From Hygrophila difformis (taxonomy: Eukaryota; Streptophyta; Magnoliopsida; Lamiales; Acanthaceae), in the NCBI GenBank assembly GCA_030278955.1, contig JAOANR010000001.1:39148890-39212889 (forward strand): a stretch of 64,000 bases of DNA. Reading direction: 5' to 3'. This document shows positions 1 to 10,792 of the stretch, piece after piece; position 1 is the first letter of the stretch; each line of letters opens with the position of its first letter. Position numbers and translations under genes: made by a program. Below the pieces are notes generated by a model. That model had not been told where the DNA came from and did no database searches. It was given only the letters and a program-made list of their open reading frames with translations.

Positions 1-941
1 CGAATATTTTCCCATATTATTAAATGGATTTGTTAATACCCATCATTTGGGTATTACAAAACCCTAAAAACCAAGTTTAGATGGAAAAACAAGGTGAAAA
101 CTGGCTACCTAACCACTGGAACAGTGGAAAACAGTAAACAAAACACTACACTAAGCTAAACTATGGACATAATTAAATAATACAAAAAAATTAAAAAAAC
201 TAAACTACACTTCCTAAGAACTGGGCGTTGATCTTGCCTTCAAGAGGATGAACTCTAATTTTTCCCACCCTGAGCTCATGGGGGTCACCTCATATTTATA
301 GAAGTGGAACCCTAGGCCCATGGGCTTGATCTGAGGCCCACTGTGTCTCAAGACATCACACACATCACACTGTGTCGCGGAACTGGAAGTCTGTCGCGGA
401 ACATCACTGCATGTGGTAAGGCTTCTCGACTGGGTCTTGGGTCTCTATTGGTGCGTCTGTGTCGCTAATCAGGCCTGTGTCGCTAAACCATGGTCCTCGA
501 CTCGGGCCTAGCGACGCAGCCTATCTGGACTGGTCTCTTCTTCATGCTACATGTTGTGTCGCTAATCCCTCCTGTGTCGCTAAGCCGTGGACCGCGACAC
601 AAGAGCTTCCGCGACCGGGTACTCCAGGACTGGGCTGAATGGGCCATGGGCCAGATGGGCCGAAATTGTTCTTTTTGTGGGCTTTTCTATCTTTTTCCCA
701 TCTTTTTGTGTTCCTTTTTCTTTTCTTTTCTTTTTCTCATGTTTTTGGATTTTTCTAACATAAATGTGTAATAAAATTACATATTAATGCATTTTTCACA
801 CCAGCTCAATATTTTTACAATTATGCATAAATCAGTCCAATTCAACTGCTTTCTCATTTAATATAAGACCGGAATGCGACTAAATGCCCGTTTTAGACAC
901 GGAAATGGATTGAAAATAATGGTCATTTCTGGCCATTATTA
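1..941 (-). mobile_element. Athila-type LTR fragment, promoter end, cut by window edge
   Basis: This stretch closely matches the terminal part of the two complete minus-strand Athila-type LTRs at 45897-50348 and 58766-63211. It shares the poly-T block near 670-735, the tail ending in TGGCCATTATTA and CG-rich GTCGC palindromic motifs at 375-620. The final TA replaces the CA seen in the intact copies, so the terminal dinucleotide has mutated. It represents the first ~940 bp of an LTR read on the minus strand; the rest lies outside the window. Whether it belongs to a full element or a solo LTR cannot be told. Confidence 0.85.
293..300 (-). promoter_or_regulatory. TATA box of the LTR fragment
   Basis: On the minus strand this reads TATAAATA. 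It is preceded by an AGGGTTCC stretch and GGCCCA-like site II motifs at about 310-345, the same layout as in the complete LTRs of this family. This is the probable core promoter. Confidence 0.6.
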
Positions 942-2206
942 GTACCCTTGATTTTTGTTGTGCCATGGTTGAGACCTGCTTACAAATTGAAAGAATCGGC
1001 TATTGAGATAGTTTTGCTTGATCAAATCCATAATATGCTGGAGGTTGTTATAATTTACTGACTTCAAGTGTTAGTTAACACTTTTTTTTACCTGTGCTTT
1101 ATCTGTATTGTGACATTAATAGTTCAAAGGATAATTCTGAGTAGTTGGAAATTGTCTATGGTAATATATGCCTTTAGGCTCTAAGCTTTGGCCATCTGCA
1201 TATTGTTCAGTTAAATTGTTCTGAACCAACGTAAGCCATAATTCTACTTTATTTGTGAAATTTGGTTAGTCGTCTTGCTAGATGGTATTGGGAAATACTC
1301 ATTACTGTAGATATAAGTCTGAACTTCATTGTGTACGGCAAAAAGGAAGGTGAATAGATCAAATGTTCTTTTCTCGCTCTCACATACGGTTTAACTTTCT
1401 TACAATGTTAGTTAGCCCCTAATCCCCACCCTTTCTTTCTTTCTTAAGTTGTTAACGATTTTGAATTTTGATTATTATTTATAGAGGTTATATATACAAT
1501 ATATTTAAGTCTAAGACTCTAAGGTGATTAGGTGAATGATGTGCTTCACATAGTAAAGACGGAATTAGAGATTCGTATATCCAATTTGATGCCCCTTGGT
1601 TTTAAGTAAACTTGTTTCCTTTGATATTTTCAAATAATGAAAATCTCAGTGATACTAGATCTATTGTAGTAATAATTTGTTTGTATAGAATTTAGTAGAA
1701 ATTTAGTTTAGCGACCTTTGGCAGATGAGTTAGATAGTGATCATCTTAGCTTAGATAAATTTTTGCAATGGCATAATATTCCTCCTGTATTTTGCATTGT
1801 GTTGTACAGGCTTGAAGATGCTCGTTCCTAAAGTTGATTAAATGTGCGCTCAATCTATGACTTTGTTGCTTGCGTTTGTCATGGATTGCCATTCATGGAT
1901 TGACATGATGCTTGCAGCAGAGGTTGTGGAGCTGTCCAAATGGGAAGTCTTAAGCTTCATTGAGGTATTAATATAATGTAAGAGTAGAAACAAAGTAGTT
2001 ACACTTGGTTTAGGTTGGCCATGAACACTTTTGGTTGTTTGACACAACTTGGTTTAATTTTAATATTTTATATGTATCTAAAAATTTCCTTGAATGAGTG
2101 AGATTCAATAGTTCTCTGTAGTGAGAATCAACTCACATCTTCATTTGTTTCGATGAGTTGTGCAGTTTAATGAAGCCCATGTTTGTACGAGTTTTAGGCT
2201 GTGGAT
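942..2206. other. AT-rich host sequence between LTR fragment and Sirevirus
   Basis: No convincing gene, RNA or transposon end is visible here. Together with 23743-24968 it formed one continuous host segment before the Sirevirus inserted at 2207-2211. The right-hand part of that segment carries gene fragments, so this part may hold intron or spacer sequence of the same cluster. It has many T-rich tracts and no long open frame. Confidence 0.5.
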
Positions 2207-2211
2207 CAATC
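2207..2211. repeat. Sirevirus target-site duplication, left copy
   Basis: CAATC precedes the TGTTGAG start of the 5' LTR and is repeated at 23738-23742 directly after the 3' LTR ending CTAACA. The matching 5-bp copies fix both ends of the element. Confidence 0.93.
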
Positions 2212-3185
2212 TGTTGAGTCAAGGTTTTGAAAGGAGTTCACAACCGATGATTGAACACCTTGGAAGAACATACACAGCACCAGTCTACATGTGTGAACGG
2301 AAGAACTTTCCTTAGAGACTGGATTTGGCCCCAACGGATCTTTCCTAATCAGGGGGATATATACTAATGTTTGATTGCAGGAATCCCTCCTGAATTAGGG
2401 AAAGATCAATCAGCCAGATTTTGGGCTAATCACAACGGCTCTTTCCCCATTTAGCAACAGGCCGTTTGTATTGACAGAGCTCACAAGATAAGAAGAGGTT
2501 TGGAGGCTGGATTCAAACACTTCTCTCGACTCTCATTCTGAATACTCTCTGAATCTCTCTAGAGCTCTCGGAAACAATTTGGAGAAGTAATCTCGATCTT
2601 CAGCCTTGTGCACACAGAATCCATCTACTGCTGGAAGATCGACCAAGCCTTAAGCACTCCTATCGATTGTTATTTGTTCTCTGTTCAGTTCCTGAATCTG
2701 AGATACATCTAAAGGAGAGTGCTTGAGGCGAAACAGGAGGAAACGCAACAACACATTCTTTCATAAGACAGAGGAGGTCTGCTTCACAGGCTACTTCAAG
2801 GGAAACTCAGAGTGGTTGCTTTGGGGAGTTGAAATAGGCGGAGAGCCTATACCAGATCCGGGGAAGGAGCTGGTCACTACAACTATCTGCTTGAAGTTTG
2901 GAGTGAAGGCAGTCAAAGTTATTTCATCTATTGTGTGTGGTTGTAAACCATTGTTGATAACACATAGTGAAATAATCTCCTGGATTGGTATCCCCCAGAC
3001 GTAGGCCGAAGGCTGAACTGGGTCAACAACTCTTGTGTTGTTTTATTTACTTTGTGCATATTTTATTCCGCTGTGCATTTTGTTACATTCGATACAGTAA
3101 TCTGTTTGTTCATTGTTGGTGTTCAGACACTCTCAGTGAACCACTGCACAAAGTCACTCACTTGCTTAACCCAGTGGACCTAACA
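2212..3185 (+). repeat. Sirevirus 5' LTR
   Basis: It starts TGTTGAGTCAAGG and ends CCTAACA, so the termini form the short inverted repeat TGTT/AACA. The 974 bp match the 3' LTR in length. Differences seen by eye are at the second base of the LTR, around 2739-2745, near 2767 and near 3012. Confidence 0.95.
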
Positions 3186-3187
3186 AG

Positions 3188-3199
3188 TGGTATCAGAGC
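3188..3199 (+). promoter_or_regulatory. Primer binding site, initiator-Met tRNA
   Basis: TGGTATCAGAGC lies 2 nt after the 5' LTR and is complementary to the 3' end of plant initiator methionine tRNA, the usual primer of Copia elements. Confidence 0.93.
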
Positions 3200-3232
3200 C
3201 ACACTCTTGCGAGAGAGATCTGTTGAAGCAAG

Positions 3233-6103
3233 ATGAGTCAAAGGTGGAACTACACTCAGCCTCCTCTTCTCGATGGGACTAACTTTGCCTTCTGGAAGAA
3301 CAAGATGCGGTCATTCCTGATGTCCATCGATGATTTGGCCTGGAATGCTGTTCTTGTCAAATATGAAGCTCCCACTGTCACTGCTGATGGTTCTACCAAG
3401 CCTAAAGACTTGAATGAGTGGACAGCAAAGGAGAAGAATCTGTCTAACATGAACTCCAAAGCTCTCCATGCTCTATTCAGTGCTGTGTCAGACGATCAAT
3501 ACTTCCTCATTTCCAACTGCACCACAGCATTTGAGGCTTGGGAAATACTGGTAAACTCTTATGAGGGAACCACCACTGTAAGGAAATCTAAACTCATTTC
3601 TCTTGATGCTGAATTTCATAAAATAAGTATGGATGAGCATGAGTCTGTTAATAGCTTTTTTGGTAGAATTCGTACTCTAACCAACCAAGCACAGCAGCTT
3701 GGTAAAACCTACTCCACTGAGGAGATAGTATCTAAGATTGTAGGTACACTTCCGGAGAGGTTCTACCCCAAGATAGCTGCCCTAGAGCTCCAAGCAAATT
3801 TTGTAACCATGAGTGTTGATGAACTTATGGGGATCCTACAGTCTTGGGAAATGACTCATTGCAAGAAGTTCAAAGGAAAATCCACAGCTTTCAAGGTGGA
3901 AACTAAACCTCTGAGCTCATCCTCTGGCAAGGAATCAAGTCCAATCCATGATGCTGAATCTGAGGATCTAGATGAAGAGGATTTAGCACTTCTAACCAAG
4001 AAATTGGCTCGCTTCCTCAGAGATAAGAAAACCAAGCAGTTTGGAAGCAAAAGAGGTGACAGCTCTTCCAGCAGAGGGTCAGAGAGAAGGAGGTCTGAGA
4101 AACCTGTCAAGAAGCACTCCAAGGAATCCTCTGAACCCAAAGGTCCTCAATGCTTCGAATGCAAAGGTTTTGGTCATGTGAGGGCTGATTGTGCTAACCT
4201 CAGGAGCAAGTCTCCTGAAGTCAAGAAGAACTACTGTGCCACGTTCAGTGATGAGGATGTTGTGGAATCCAGTGATGATGAAGGAGGAGATGGAGTTGCC
4301 TTCGTAGGGTCATGGGATTCAGAGTCCGAGTCTGAATCAGTATCTGCCTCAGGTAATTCTTCATCTCATGTCAATACTATTATTACTGATGAAGCTTCTG
4401 TCTCTCCTTTCAGGGATTATGACCTTGAAATTGAAACTCTTGGAAACATGTATGATGAGGCCAGTCTCAGACTGGAACAAACCTGTGATGAACTGGATGG
4501 GGCTCTGCTCGACCTTGTGGTAAGCAGACAGGAGATCACCTTTCTCAACAATGAACTGGATGAGCTGGTGGCCAAATATTATGTACAAGGAGAAGAAGCA
4601 AGGAAATACCTTCAGGAACTCAACACCTACAAGGATGAACACTTTACTCAATGGAGTCAGCTCAAGGATGCTGAGAATAGACGAGATGAACTGGAATACC
4701 TAGTTGCTTATCTGGAACCTTCTCACAGGGACCTATCTTTTACTGTGGATGAGTTAGCAGTCCAAGCTGGTGAACTCATGACCTCTAAGAGGGAACTCAC
4801 TGAGCAAGTGGAGCAGCTCAGTGCTGAGAGAGATAACTTCCAACAAGAAGTGATCGGACTGTCTGAGAAGGTTCACAATCTTACTACGGTCAATGGAGCA
4901 CTTTTTGATCAAGTCACTGATCTCAACTGCCAGAAGGATAATCTTCAACTTCAAGTGACTGAGCTATCCAATCAAGTTCAGGAACTTTCTGCCAAGGTCA
5001 CAAAGTCAGAGGAATTGACAAGCAGATTAAACAAAGGGAAAGATGTTCTTCAGGAGATCATTGCCGCTTCTAAAGCCCATGGAGACAAAAGAGGAATCGG
5101 CTATGTGAGAGGATGCACCACTTCTACTCAAAGGGTCTTTGTTAAAGAGGGTTGCAGCTCATCTGATGATAGGAGCTCCTCAGACAACTCTCCCAAGGGA
5201 GCCAGCACTAGCAAGGCGAAGAGCAGAAATCACAACTCTGGAGGGGAGTCCTTGGAATGTGATTACTGCAGGTCCTATGGTCACATGACCAAATCATGCA
5301 GACTTCTTGCCCGAGATGCCATCTCTGGAAAGCCTATGTTCTGGCCAGATGAAAGGTTGAAGAAGTTCTTTGCCAGAAGAGAATGGAAAGCCAAATTGAA
5401 AATGATATGCAATGTGGCATTCCACACCGCCTCCAAGTCAGGAAAGAAGTCAAGTTGGTATTTTGACAGTGGATGTTCTGGACACATGACTGGGTCGAAA
5501 GAACTTCTCACCAATTACCAAGAGATTGATGGAGGTCATGTTGTTTTTGGTGATGGCAAGAAAGGAAAGGTCGTTGGCTTAGGATCCATAGCTGAGGAAG
5601 GCTTCCCTGCCCTCAAGACTGTTTATCATGTTGAAGGACTATGTGCTAATCTAATTAGCATCAGTCACCTCTGTGACAACAAGCTCAAAGTGCTCTTTGA
5701 TGATGAATGCTGTGAAGTACTCAATGCCAAACGAGAATGCATCTTCAAAGGATACAGGTCAAAGAATGATTGTTATATGTTGTCACAATCTTGCTTATTG
5801 ACTAACAGTGCAGGTACATCAGAAACCCACCTGTGGCATGAAAGGTTGGGTCACTTGAATTTCAAGGATCTGATTAAGTTAAGCAGGAGAGGAGGTGTTA
5901 AAGGCTTGCCTACCTTGAGGAAGGATGATGCTGGCACATGCAGTGACTGCATAAAGAACAAGCAACACAGGACTTCTCACCAGTCCATTGACCAGTCTGG
6001 TTCAGTCCGATGCCTTGAACTCATCCACATGGATCTGTTTGGTCCTACAGAGGTCAAAAGCCTTGGTGCCTTCATCAAGCTTAGCAAGCAGTTGATCACT
6101 TAA
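3233..6103 (+). pseudogene. Sirevirus gag, protease and first part of integrase
   Basis: The ATG lies 47 nt after the LTR and opens the capsid region of Copia gag (residues about 1-220, UBN2/retrotran_gag type). A CCHC knuckle, CFECKGFGHVRADC, begins near residue 307. An acidic and coiled-coil stretch rich in Glu, Leu and Gln covers about 390-640, and a second CCHC knuckle, CDYCRSYGHMTKSC, begins near residue 676. The protease motif DSGCS starts at 5465 (residue 745). The preintegrase HHCC domain follows near residue 867, then the DLFGP segment with the first catalytic Asp of integrase. Just after it (near 6065) about 35 residues expected in this family are missing. The frame ends at an in-frame TAA (6101-6103), and the same frame stays open beyond it. 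Confidence 0.92.
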
Positions 6104-7393
6104 AAGGAATGCAAAATCAAGAGGATCAGAAGTGACCATGGAGGAGAATTTGAGAGTCATGCCTTTGAGGAGTTCTGCAGTGAACTTGGAATCAAACATG
6201 AATTTTCTGCTCCAAGAACACCTCAACAGAATGGAGTGGTGGAAAGGAAGAATCGAACCATTCAAGAGATGGCCAGGGTAATGCTGAACTCAAAGGATAT
6301 TCCTCAATTCTTGTGGGCTGAAGCTGTTCATACTGCCTGTTACATCTCTAACAGAGTCCACTTGAGACCCAAGCATCAGAAGACTCCCTATGAACTCTGG
6401 AAGGGTAAAAAGACCGCTATCTCTTATTTTCATACTTTTGGTAGTACTTGTTTTGTTCTCAATGACAGGGACAACCTTGGAAAGTTTCGAGAAAAGAGTG
6501 AAGAAGGAATACTTGTTGGATATTCTTCCACAAGCAAAGCCTACAGGGTCTATCTTCCAAACACCAGAAAGGTGGTGGAATCGGCTAATGTTACTATTGA
6601 TGACAAACCTAGCAGATCTCATGGTCCTATTGTTGCTAAGAGTCAAGGAGAAACTGAGATGAACAACTCAGAACCATCTCCTTCTGCCAACAAGGAGAAT
6701 ACACCAGTTCGTGCTGTTGATACAGAAACCAATTCAGTTCCCCCTACTCCCTCAAGGAGAGTTCACAGAAACCATGATGAAGATGACCTGATAGGTGATC
6801 TCAATGAAGGAAGAAGGACTCGGATCAAGAAGAAGATCGACTACAAGGAGCTAGCAGGTCTACACTGCTTTACATCCAGAATAGAGCCAAAGAAGGTTGA
6901 GGAAGCTCTGGGAGATGAACACTGGATCCTAGCCATGCAAGAGGAACTGGAGCAGTTTGCTAGGAATGAAGTGTGGACCTTGGTGAAGAGACCAGCAGAT
7001 GTGAATGTGATTGGAACTAAGTGGATCTTCAAGAACAAGACTGATGAAAATGGCAACATCACCAGGAACAAAGCCAGACTTGTTGCTCAAGGATACACAC
7101 AAGTTGAAGGAGTGGATTTCTCTGAAACCTTTGCTCCTGTTGCTAGACTTGAAGCAGTGAGGTTGCTGATTGCCATTGCTTGCACATTTGAGTTCAAACT
7201 ATACCAGATGGATGTCAAAAGTGCATTTCTCAATGGGTGGCTGAAGGAAGAAGCCTATGTGGAGCAACCAAAGGGATTTGAAGATCCTCACTATCCAGAT
7301 CATGTCTACAAACTGAACAAAGCTCTTTATGGGCTTAAGCAAGCTCCAAGAGCTTGGTATGATCGCTTGTCAACCTACCTGCTTGATAAGTGA
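6104..7393 (+). pseudogene. Sirevirus integrase C-terminal part and first half of reverse transcriptase
   Basis: This continues the gag-pol frame beyond the TAA at 6101-6103. The second catalytic Asp of integrase is in RSDHGGEFE (about 6129) and the catalytic Glu in [13 protein letters not shown] (about 6232). A linker rich in Ser and Pro follows. The Copia RT then begins with EVWTLVKRP (about 6967) and includes [18 protein letters not shown] and [11 protein letters not shown]. The frame ends at TGA (7391-7393), where the family normally continues. The break falls inside RT, upstream of its catalytic motif. Confidence 0.9.
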
Positions 7394-8410
7394 TATGTTC
7401 GAGGGAATGCTGACAAGACTCTCTTCATTAAGAGAGAAGGAAAAGGGTTCCTGATAGCCCAAATATATGTCGATGACATTGTGTTTGGATCAACCTCCCA
7501 AGCCCTGAAAGATGAATTCATCAGTATCATGAGTAAGGAATTTGAAATGAGTTTGGTTGGTGAACTAACTTATTTCTTAGGTTTGCAGGTTACTCAAAAG
7601 AAAGAGGGAATTTTTCTGAACCAGTCCAAATATGCCAAAAATCTTGTGAAAAGATTCGGAATGGAGTCCAGCAAAGCTGTTCGAACTCCTATTGGGACTA
7701 ATGACAAGCTGAACAAGGATGCTTCTGGTAAATCAGTTGATTGTAAATTATACCGAATTATTATTGGTAGTTTGTTATATCTTGCAGCAAGCAGGCCAGA
7801 TATCAGTTATGCAGTAGGAGTCTGCGCTAGATATCAAGCGGATCCCAAAGAATCACATCTTCATGCTGCAAAAAGAATCATCCGCTATGTGGCTGGAACT
7901 GTTGATCTTGGAATTTGGTACTCCAAAAACTCAAGCATGCAACTCATTGGCTACAGTGATGCAGACTGGGCCGGATGTGCAGATGACAGAAAGAGCACCA
8001 CTGGAGGATGCTTTTATGTTGGAACAAACCTTGTGAGCTGGTACAGCAAGAAGCAAAGCTCAATTTCCCTCTCCACTGCTGAAGCTGAGTACCTAGCCGC
8101 GGGAAGCTGTTGTGCTCAACTCCTTTGGATGAAACAGATGATCAAAGACTATGGCATTGATCACAGGGAGCTGCTCCTGCTGTGTGACAACATGAGCGCG
8201 ATTAACATTGCCAAAAATCCAGTCCAGCATAGCCGAACAAAGCATATCGAGATCAGACATCATTTCATTCGTGATTTGGTAGAAGATGGAATCGTGTCCA
8301 TTTCACATGTTGGGACTGAACAACAACATGCGGACATATTTACTAAGGCTCTAAATGGTGAAAGGTTTGAGGCCCTCAGGCGTGAGCTTGGGCTTTGCTA
8401 CATGGATTAA
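7394..8410 (+). pseudogene. Sirevirus reverse transcriptase C-terminal part and RNase H
   Basis: This is in the same frame as the two preceding parts. YVDD, the RT active site, is at 7466-7477. RT then continues through SLVGELTYFLGLQV and the conserved SRPDISYAVG block. RNase H follows, with YSDADWAGC, RKSTTGG and STAEAEYLA motifs, and HSRTKHIEIRHHFIRD near the end. The stop is TAA at 8408-8410, the normal pol end. Apart from the stops at 6101 and 7391 and the integrase gap, the frame is continuous from 3233. Confidence 0.92.
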
Positions 8411-8786
8411 GAAGCTGGACCGGACTTTCCCCCATGGTGTACACTGTAAGATTCCTCAAGCCCAATCCATTTTCTTGCTTACTAAATTATTGGGCTGCAG
8501 GTTTATTCTTTTGAGGGGGAGAGATTAAAAGCCCATCAGAGAGGCCCATATGTCCAATCAATTGAGTCTCTGATGAGCTAGTCCGGGAGCTACTGCAGGA
8601 TGGTCATTATTACAGCTAATCTCTGGCGGGAAGGTTTTGTTTTCCCCATGATCTTGAGCAGGCTTTACCTTCCTAATTGATTACGATTTGATTCACCTTC
8701 TCCATTCTTCCACAATCTTCTGTTCTTTCTTGTTCCTGTATACGCTTCACTTGTTCCTTTGCCCTAAGGATTCTTGTGCAGCAACA
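8411..8786 (+). other. Spacer between pol and third ORF with an internal polypurine-like tract
   Basis: No coding signal. GAGGGGGAGAG at 8513-8523 looks like a Copia polypurine tract followed by ATTAAAAG, although the real one is 14 kb downstream. A frame in phase with ORF3 runs into it from upstream (8688), but there is no ATG until 8787. Confidence 0.6.
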
Positions 8787-10792
8787 ATGGTGAAGACAAG
8801 AGGATTGAAGAAAGCACTTGAGACGACTGGAGAACCTTCTGCTCCGAAAGGGAAAGATAGATTGGAAGTTGATTTCGGAAAATCCCTACAGGATTGGCAT
8901 AAGGAAAGGAAGGAAATGCTTGCGAAAGCTTGATCAGCTGTTGCCAAGGATCCTCTGGACATTCGGAATGAACTTCAGAACGCGGGGGTAGCGGTTACAG
9001 AAGGCGATTCGACGGTTGAACCCACGACTGGAAGGGTTTCCCCCACTCCCCAGGCGGTTTCAGAAGATCAAGCAGTTGGTGAAGAGGCCGAGCCTATTTC
9101 TAGCACCATTCCTCCGCCTGGTGATGCAGCAACAATGGATTCTCCTAAGAACCTGCGCACACTTGCCAAAGCTGCTTCAGCCTCGTCAAAAGGAAAGAGC
9201 GCCAAGAAAGGTAGTAAATCTGCTTCGATTTCTACTAATGTTGCTACAAGATCTTCTACAGGAAAGGCAGGCAAATCGTCTACAGCAGAAGCCCCTTCGG
9301 CGCCTCCTCATGCTGCCTCAAAGACTCCCATTGCTGCTGTCCCCTTGACCTCTGTTGCACCCTCTGGGATTGTGACTCAAGGCGCCAAGAAGAAGAATGT
9401 CTCGGATCCTCAAAGTGTTGGACAAACCAGTCGTGGGAAATCCTCAAAGAAGGGAGTTCCTCGTCCTAAGGCTGTTGTGGATCCCATTCAGTCCCAAACA
9501 CCTGTTGCTGATCCCGATCCTACACCTCAAGCCCCTCCCAAGGAGCCAGTTGTAGTAGAGAAGCCATCGACTGAGACTCAAGGAGTGGAGACTCAACCTG
9601 CTGGTGATAATGTTGAGGAATCCTCTGGAGAGGCCTCTGCAGATGATAGTGACAATGTCGAGCCAACTGATGAGGAACCTGAAGGAGGTGCTATGGAAGT
9701 AGACAATGTTGTTGAAGGAGACAATGTAGATGTTACTGGTCATGAAGAAGCTGCTGATGAACGAGTTGGTGATGATGTAGATGCTGAGTCCGAAGAAGGA
9801 GATTCATCTGAAGAAGATAGCTCAGAGTCTGACCACGTTGAGACTGTTACTCAGCCTGTGACTGGAACAAGTTCGAAGGTTGCCAAAGTTCCTTTAGAGA
9901 AAACTCCAAGGGTGGAAGTTTCTGAGAGTGAGTATGAAGTTTCAGGGGAGCATCACACTGAGGGGGAGCAATCTGAAAGTGATGAGGTCCAAGTAGTTCA
10001 GAAACCTGCTCCAAAAGGTCAAGCTTCTGTGTCCAAGTCTACCAGGTCCTCCAAGCGTGTCTGTGATCCAGATGAAGAACCTGAGGAAAGGAAGAAGGCC
10101 AAATCTGATCCTAAGGCCAAAGTTGGCAAATCTGACAAGCAGCTTCCACTTCATCCAGGAAGGGCATCTGGTTTCAAGTTCTACTATAGTGCAAGTCGAT
10201 CTTACTTCGATTCTGTATTGAAGAAGAACAAAATTCGTGTGGAGAGCAGATTCTGTGGAAAGAAGTACCAAGAGTTAGGTTGGACCATTTATCTGGAAGA
10301 AAGGGATTTGTTTGAATGGGCTTCGAAATGGAACAGGTTCAGGCCAGATCTAGTAAGGGAATTCTATGCAAATCTTCAAAAGGGTTTTCTCCAGGAAGGA
10401 TCAAATTGGTACTGCAAGAATTACACAAGAGGAGTCATTTATGAAGTCACCTCGGCCAAGATCAACAATCTACTTGGTCTACCAGAAGTCTCATTTGAAA
10501 GTGTCTACCAACCAGGGACTGTGTTTGATAGTGACTTAGTGGCTCATGCAGTGACCAAAGGAGAAGTCCAACGCATGCCTGGTAAAGGGATCAGTCCTAA
10601 GGATCTTACCCAGAAGTTCCATTTGCTGTACAAGTTTTGTGCCTCCAACATTCTGCCTACATCAAACCATTCCTTGGTGTCTCGAGAGATGTGCCACCTC
10701 ATCTATGCCATTGAAGAGAAAGAACCGATCAATTATGGCTACTTGGTACTCTCTCAATTTGGCAAACTTGCTCAGTCAATCAAGAATGATGG
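8787..10792 (+). pseudogene. Sirevirus third ORF (env-position ORF), 5' part
   Basis: The ATG at 8787 opens a frame of 668 full codons here that continues at 21951. One in-frame TGA (8931-8933) interrupts it after 48 codons. The N-terminal third is Lys, Ser, Ala and Pro rich. An acidic Glu/Asp/Ser-rich middle (about 9600-10000) follows. From about 10150 there is a globular domain matching the 'putative plant transposon protein' domain found in extra ORFs of plant retrotransposons: an EFYANL motif, a TRGVIYEVTSAKINNLLG block and PTSNHSLVSREMCHLIYAI. No signal peptide or membrane anchor is visible, so a true envelope role is not supported. The nested chromovirus enters after codon base two at 10792. 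Confidence 0.85.
10788..10792. repeat. Chromovirus target-site duplication, left copy
   Basis: GATGG immediately precedes TGTAATACCC of the 5' LTR and is repeated at 21946-21950 after the 3' LTR. Confidence 0.95.

Noticed and set aside
1850..2047. Minus-strand 65-codon frame in host sequence left of the Sirevirus
   Set aside because: No recognisable domain, splice signals or neighbours supporting it.
8688..8786. Hydrophobic leader before Sirevirus ORF3 suggesting a signal peptide
   Set aside because: The upstream start in phase is TTG, not ATG; the first ATG is at 8787 and the following protein is hydrophilic.
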